A DNA stretch of 50,000 nt, taken from Glandiceps talaboti. Taxonomy: Eukaryota > Hemichordata > Enteropneusta > Spengelidae. Position numbers and translations under genes: made by a program. A model generated the notes under the pieces. It was not told where the DNA came from, did no database searches, and was given only the letters and a program-made list of their open reading frames with translations. Positions 48,849-50,000 of the stretch are shown here, piece by piece. The stretch's first letter is position 1. Each line of letters starts with the position of its first letter. The stretch is from contig NC_135567.1 in assembly GCF_964340395.1 (NCBI RefSeq), positions 19,532,806-19,582,805 of the forward strand, in the 5' to 3' direction.

Positions 48849-49065
48849 TATTAGTAGTCGTTCTGGTAAGTTGTTGTTGTAGTAAGGTGACTCGGGGTCG
48901 TGGTGTATACAAACTGAATGAATAGAAAATCAAAGAAGCGCACATTGTCTGAGTTCAACTTTAGTTCAATGAATGTTCTATAGAACGGGTCATAGGGCAT
49001 AGAAACGTGTTGAATAGTACAAGTCTGGTATAAATATCTAACATCTGCCATAAATGTGAAAAGAA
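48849..49065. other. Upstream region of HYKK copy 2
   Basis: Presumed 5' leader and promoter. No specific element identified. Confidence 0.4.
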
Positions 49066-49305
49066 TCATACAACCATAAATGTAATAAGATCAACCATAA
49101 ATGTAATAAGATCAACCATGTATGTAATAACATCAACCAGAAATGTAATAACATCAACCAGAAATGTAATAACTTTGATTATAAATGTAATAACATCAAC
49201 CATATATGTAATAACATCAACCATGTATGTAATAACATCAACCAGAAATGTAATAACATCAACCATATAAATGTAATAACTTTAATCACACATACAATAA
49301 CATCA
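49066..49305. repeat. ~20-bp minisatellite, about 11 copies
   Basis: ATGTAATAA(C/G)ATCAACCA with (T)A(G/T)A spacers, repeated about 11 times. The minus-strand frame reading MVDVIT(F/Y) repeats is an artefact. Confidence 0.92.
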
Positions 49306-49803
49306 TTCCTATAGCACTACTGAACCACATCAGTTCAGTTGTGCTAAAAAAATGGGGTCACCCTAACGTGTTCACACTTGTAGCAAGTATATGCAGCTAG
49401 TTTAGTTGAACACTGGTTGAACTGTTGATGATGTTGCAGAAGTGCGCCACCATCGGTAGCATGGCGTTCCTTATCTGCATATTCCATCGTGAAACAAAGT
49501 GTTCATAACATCCGGTATTGCTGTGTACGATACAAACAAAGATAAGGAACTCAACTAGCCATATTAGGCATATTTGCATATCTCACGAGATCTGCCGCGA
49601 GACGAGAATACTTTATTGCCAAAAAGCAAAAACGTCATATTGATCGCACATATGCAAATTAACTCATCTCATTAATTATGCAAAGCCTTTACCGTGATAT
49701 CGATTTCCAATGACGAAGAACCTTTGAGGGTACAGGTTTCATTTTCGGTATCAAAACGTCGCAACAAGACGTCTCATAACTGAATGTATACTTTACAAAC
49801 AGG
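49306..49803. other. Upstream region of the right-edge candidate gene
   Basis: No exon recognised. It would contain the promoter of the candidate gene starting at 49804. Confidence 0.35.
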
Positions 49804-49872
49804 ATGAACATCTTTACTTTTGGTATCCTGTTACTTTTAGCGGGATTTTTTGTCACCGAAACAGAGTCAGAA
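49804..49872 (+). CDS. Candidate signal-peptide first exon of a secreted or membrane protein (partial)
   Basis: Twenty-three codons: MNIFTFGILLLLAGFFVTET followed by ESE and then a GTAAGT donor at 49873. The start is preceded by ACAGG. A short N-region, a Leu/Ile/Phe-rich hydrophobic core and a polar end make a typical signal peptide. The exon ends in phase 0. No further exon is seen in the remaining 128 bases, so the product cannot be identified. A chance hydrophobic frame before a GTAAGT is possible. Confidence 0.45.
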
Positions 49873-50000
49873 GTAAGTCTTTGAATAATTATGCATAATA
49901 AGTTTTTGGATTTGAAAGACAAGTCAACCATTATGTCTGACGAGACAATGATATTCTTGTATTATGTAGTATAACTTTTCAATTTCCAACACAAACAGTT

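Overview
This is a piece of an AT-rich, intron-bearing, repeat-laden animal nuclear genome. The evidence is consistent GT-AG introns in multi-exon genes, metazoan-type proteins (PEX11 gamma-like, PGAP4/TMEM246-like, CERK/CERKL-like, hydroxylysine kinase-like), tRNA-derived SINE-like modules, non-LTR retrotransposon tails, fold-back elements and very abundant microsatellites. Gene content and repeat style fit a marine invertebrate (a spiralian or an invertebrate deuterostome); I cannot name the phylum from the sequence alone. There are no bacterial or viral genes and no CRISPR array.

Layout. 1-4083: satellites, dispersed repeats and probably the intron or 3' part of a PEX11 gamma-like gene, whose first coding exon lies at 4084-4314 (-). 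4315-8862: divergent or non-coding sequence with fold-back elements and a palindromic element carrying a hammerhead-ribozyme core. 8863-16195: a 155-bp satellite followed by two intronless, same-strand PGAP4-like glycosyltransferase genes (10138-11439 and 14855-16195). 16285-18940: three satellite blocks, including a ~557-bp segmental duplication. 20438-34286 (-): a complete 12-exon CERK/CERKL-like gene reconstructed exon by exon (604 codons plus stop, all splice phases agree). Its introns hold most of the repeats in that part of the window. 34287-37308: intergenic. 37309-40913 (+) and 43918-48848 (-): two complete four-exon hydroxylysine kinase-like paralogues in tail-to-tail (convergent) orientation. 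42657-43096, between them, holds a near-canonical hammerhead ribozyme and a second hammerhead-like motif. 49804-49872 (+): a candidate signal-peptide first exon of a gene running off the right edge.

The genes do not form a pathway. They belong to peroxisome division (PEX11), Golgi GPI-anchor side-chain glycosylation (PGAP4), sphingolipid/lipid-kinase-like biology (CERK/CERKL) and hydroxylysine catabolism (HYKK). The most interesting observations are: (1) type-I hammerhead ribozyme motifs in a repeat family embedded in (TA)n; (2) a CERK/CERKL-like protein whose two nucleotide-binding signatures are degenerate while a CERK-type CX3CX2C cysteine motif remains; (3) divergence of catalytic motifs between members of both duplicated pairs (QDD/EDD in PGAP4, HRD/HGD in HYKK); (4) a MULE-like fold-back family with 9-bp target duplications; (5) a tandem array of tRNA-like A-box/B-box modules.
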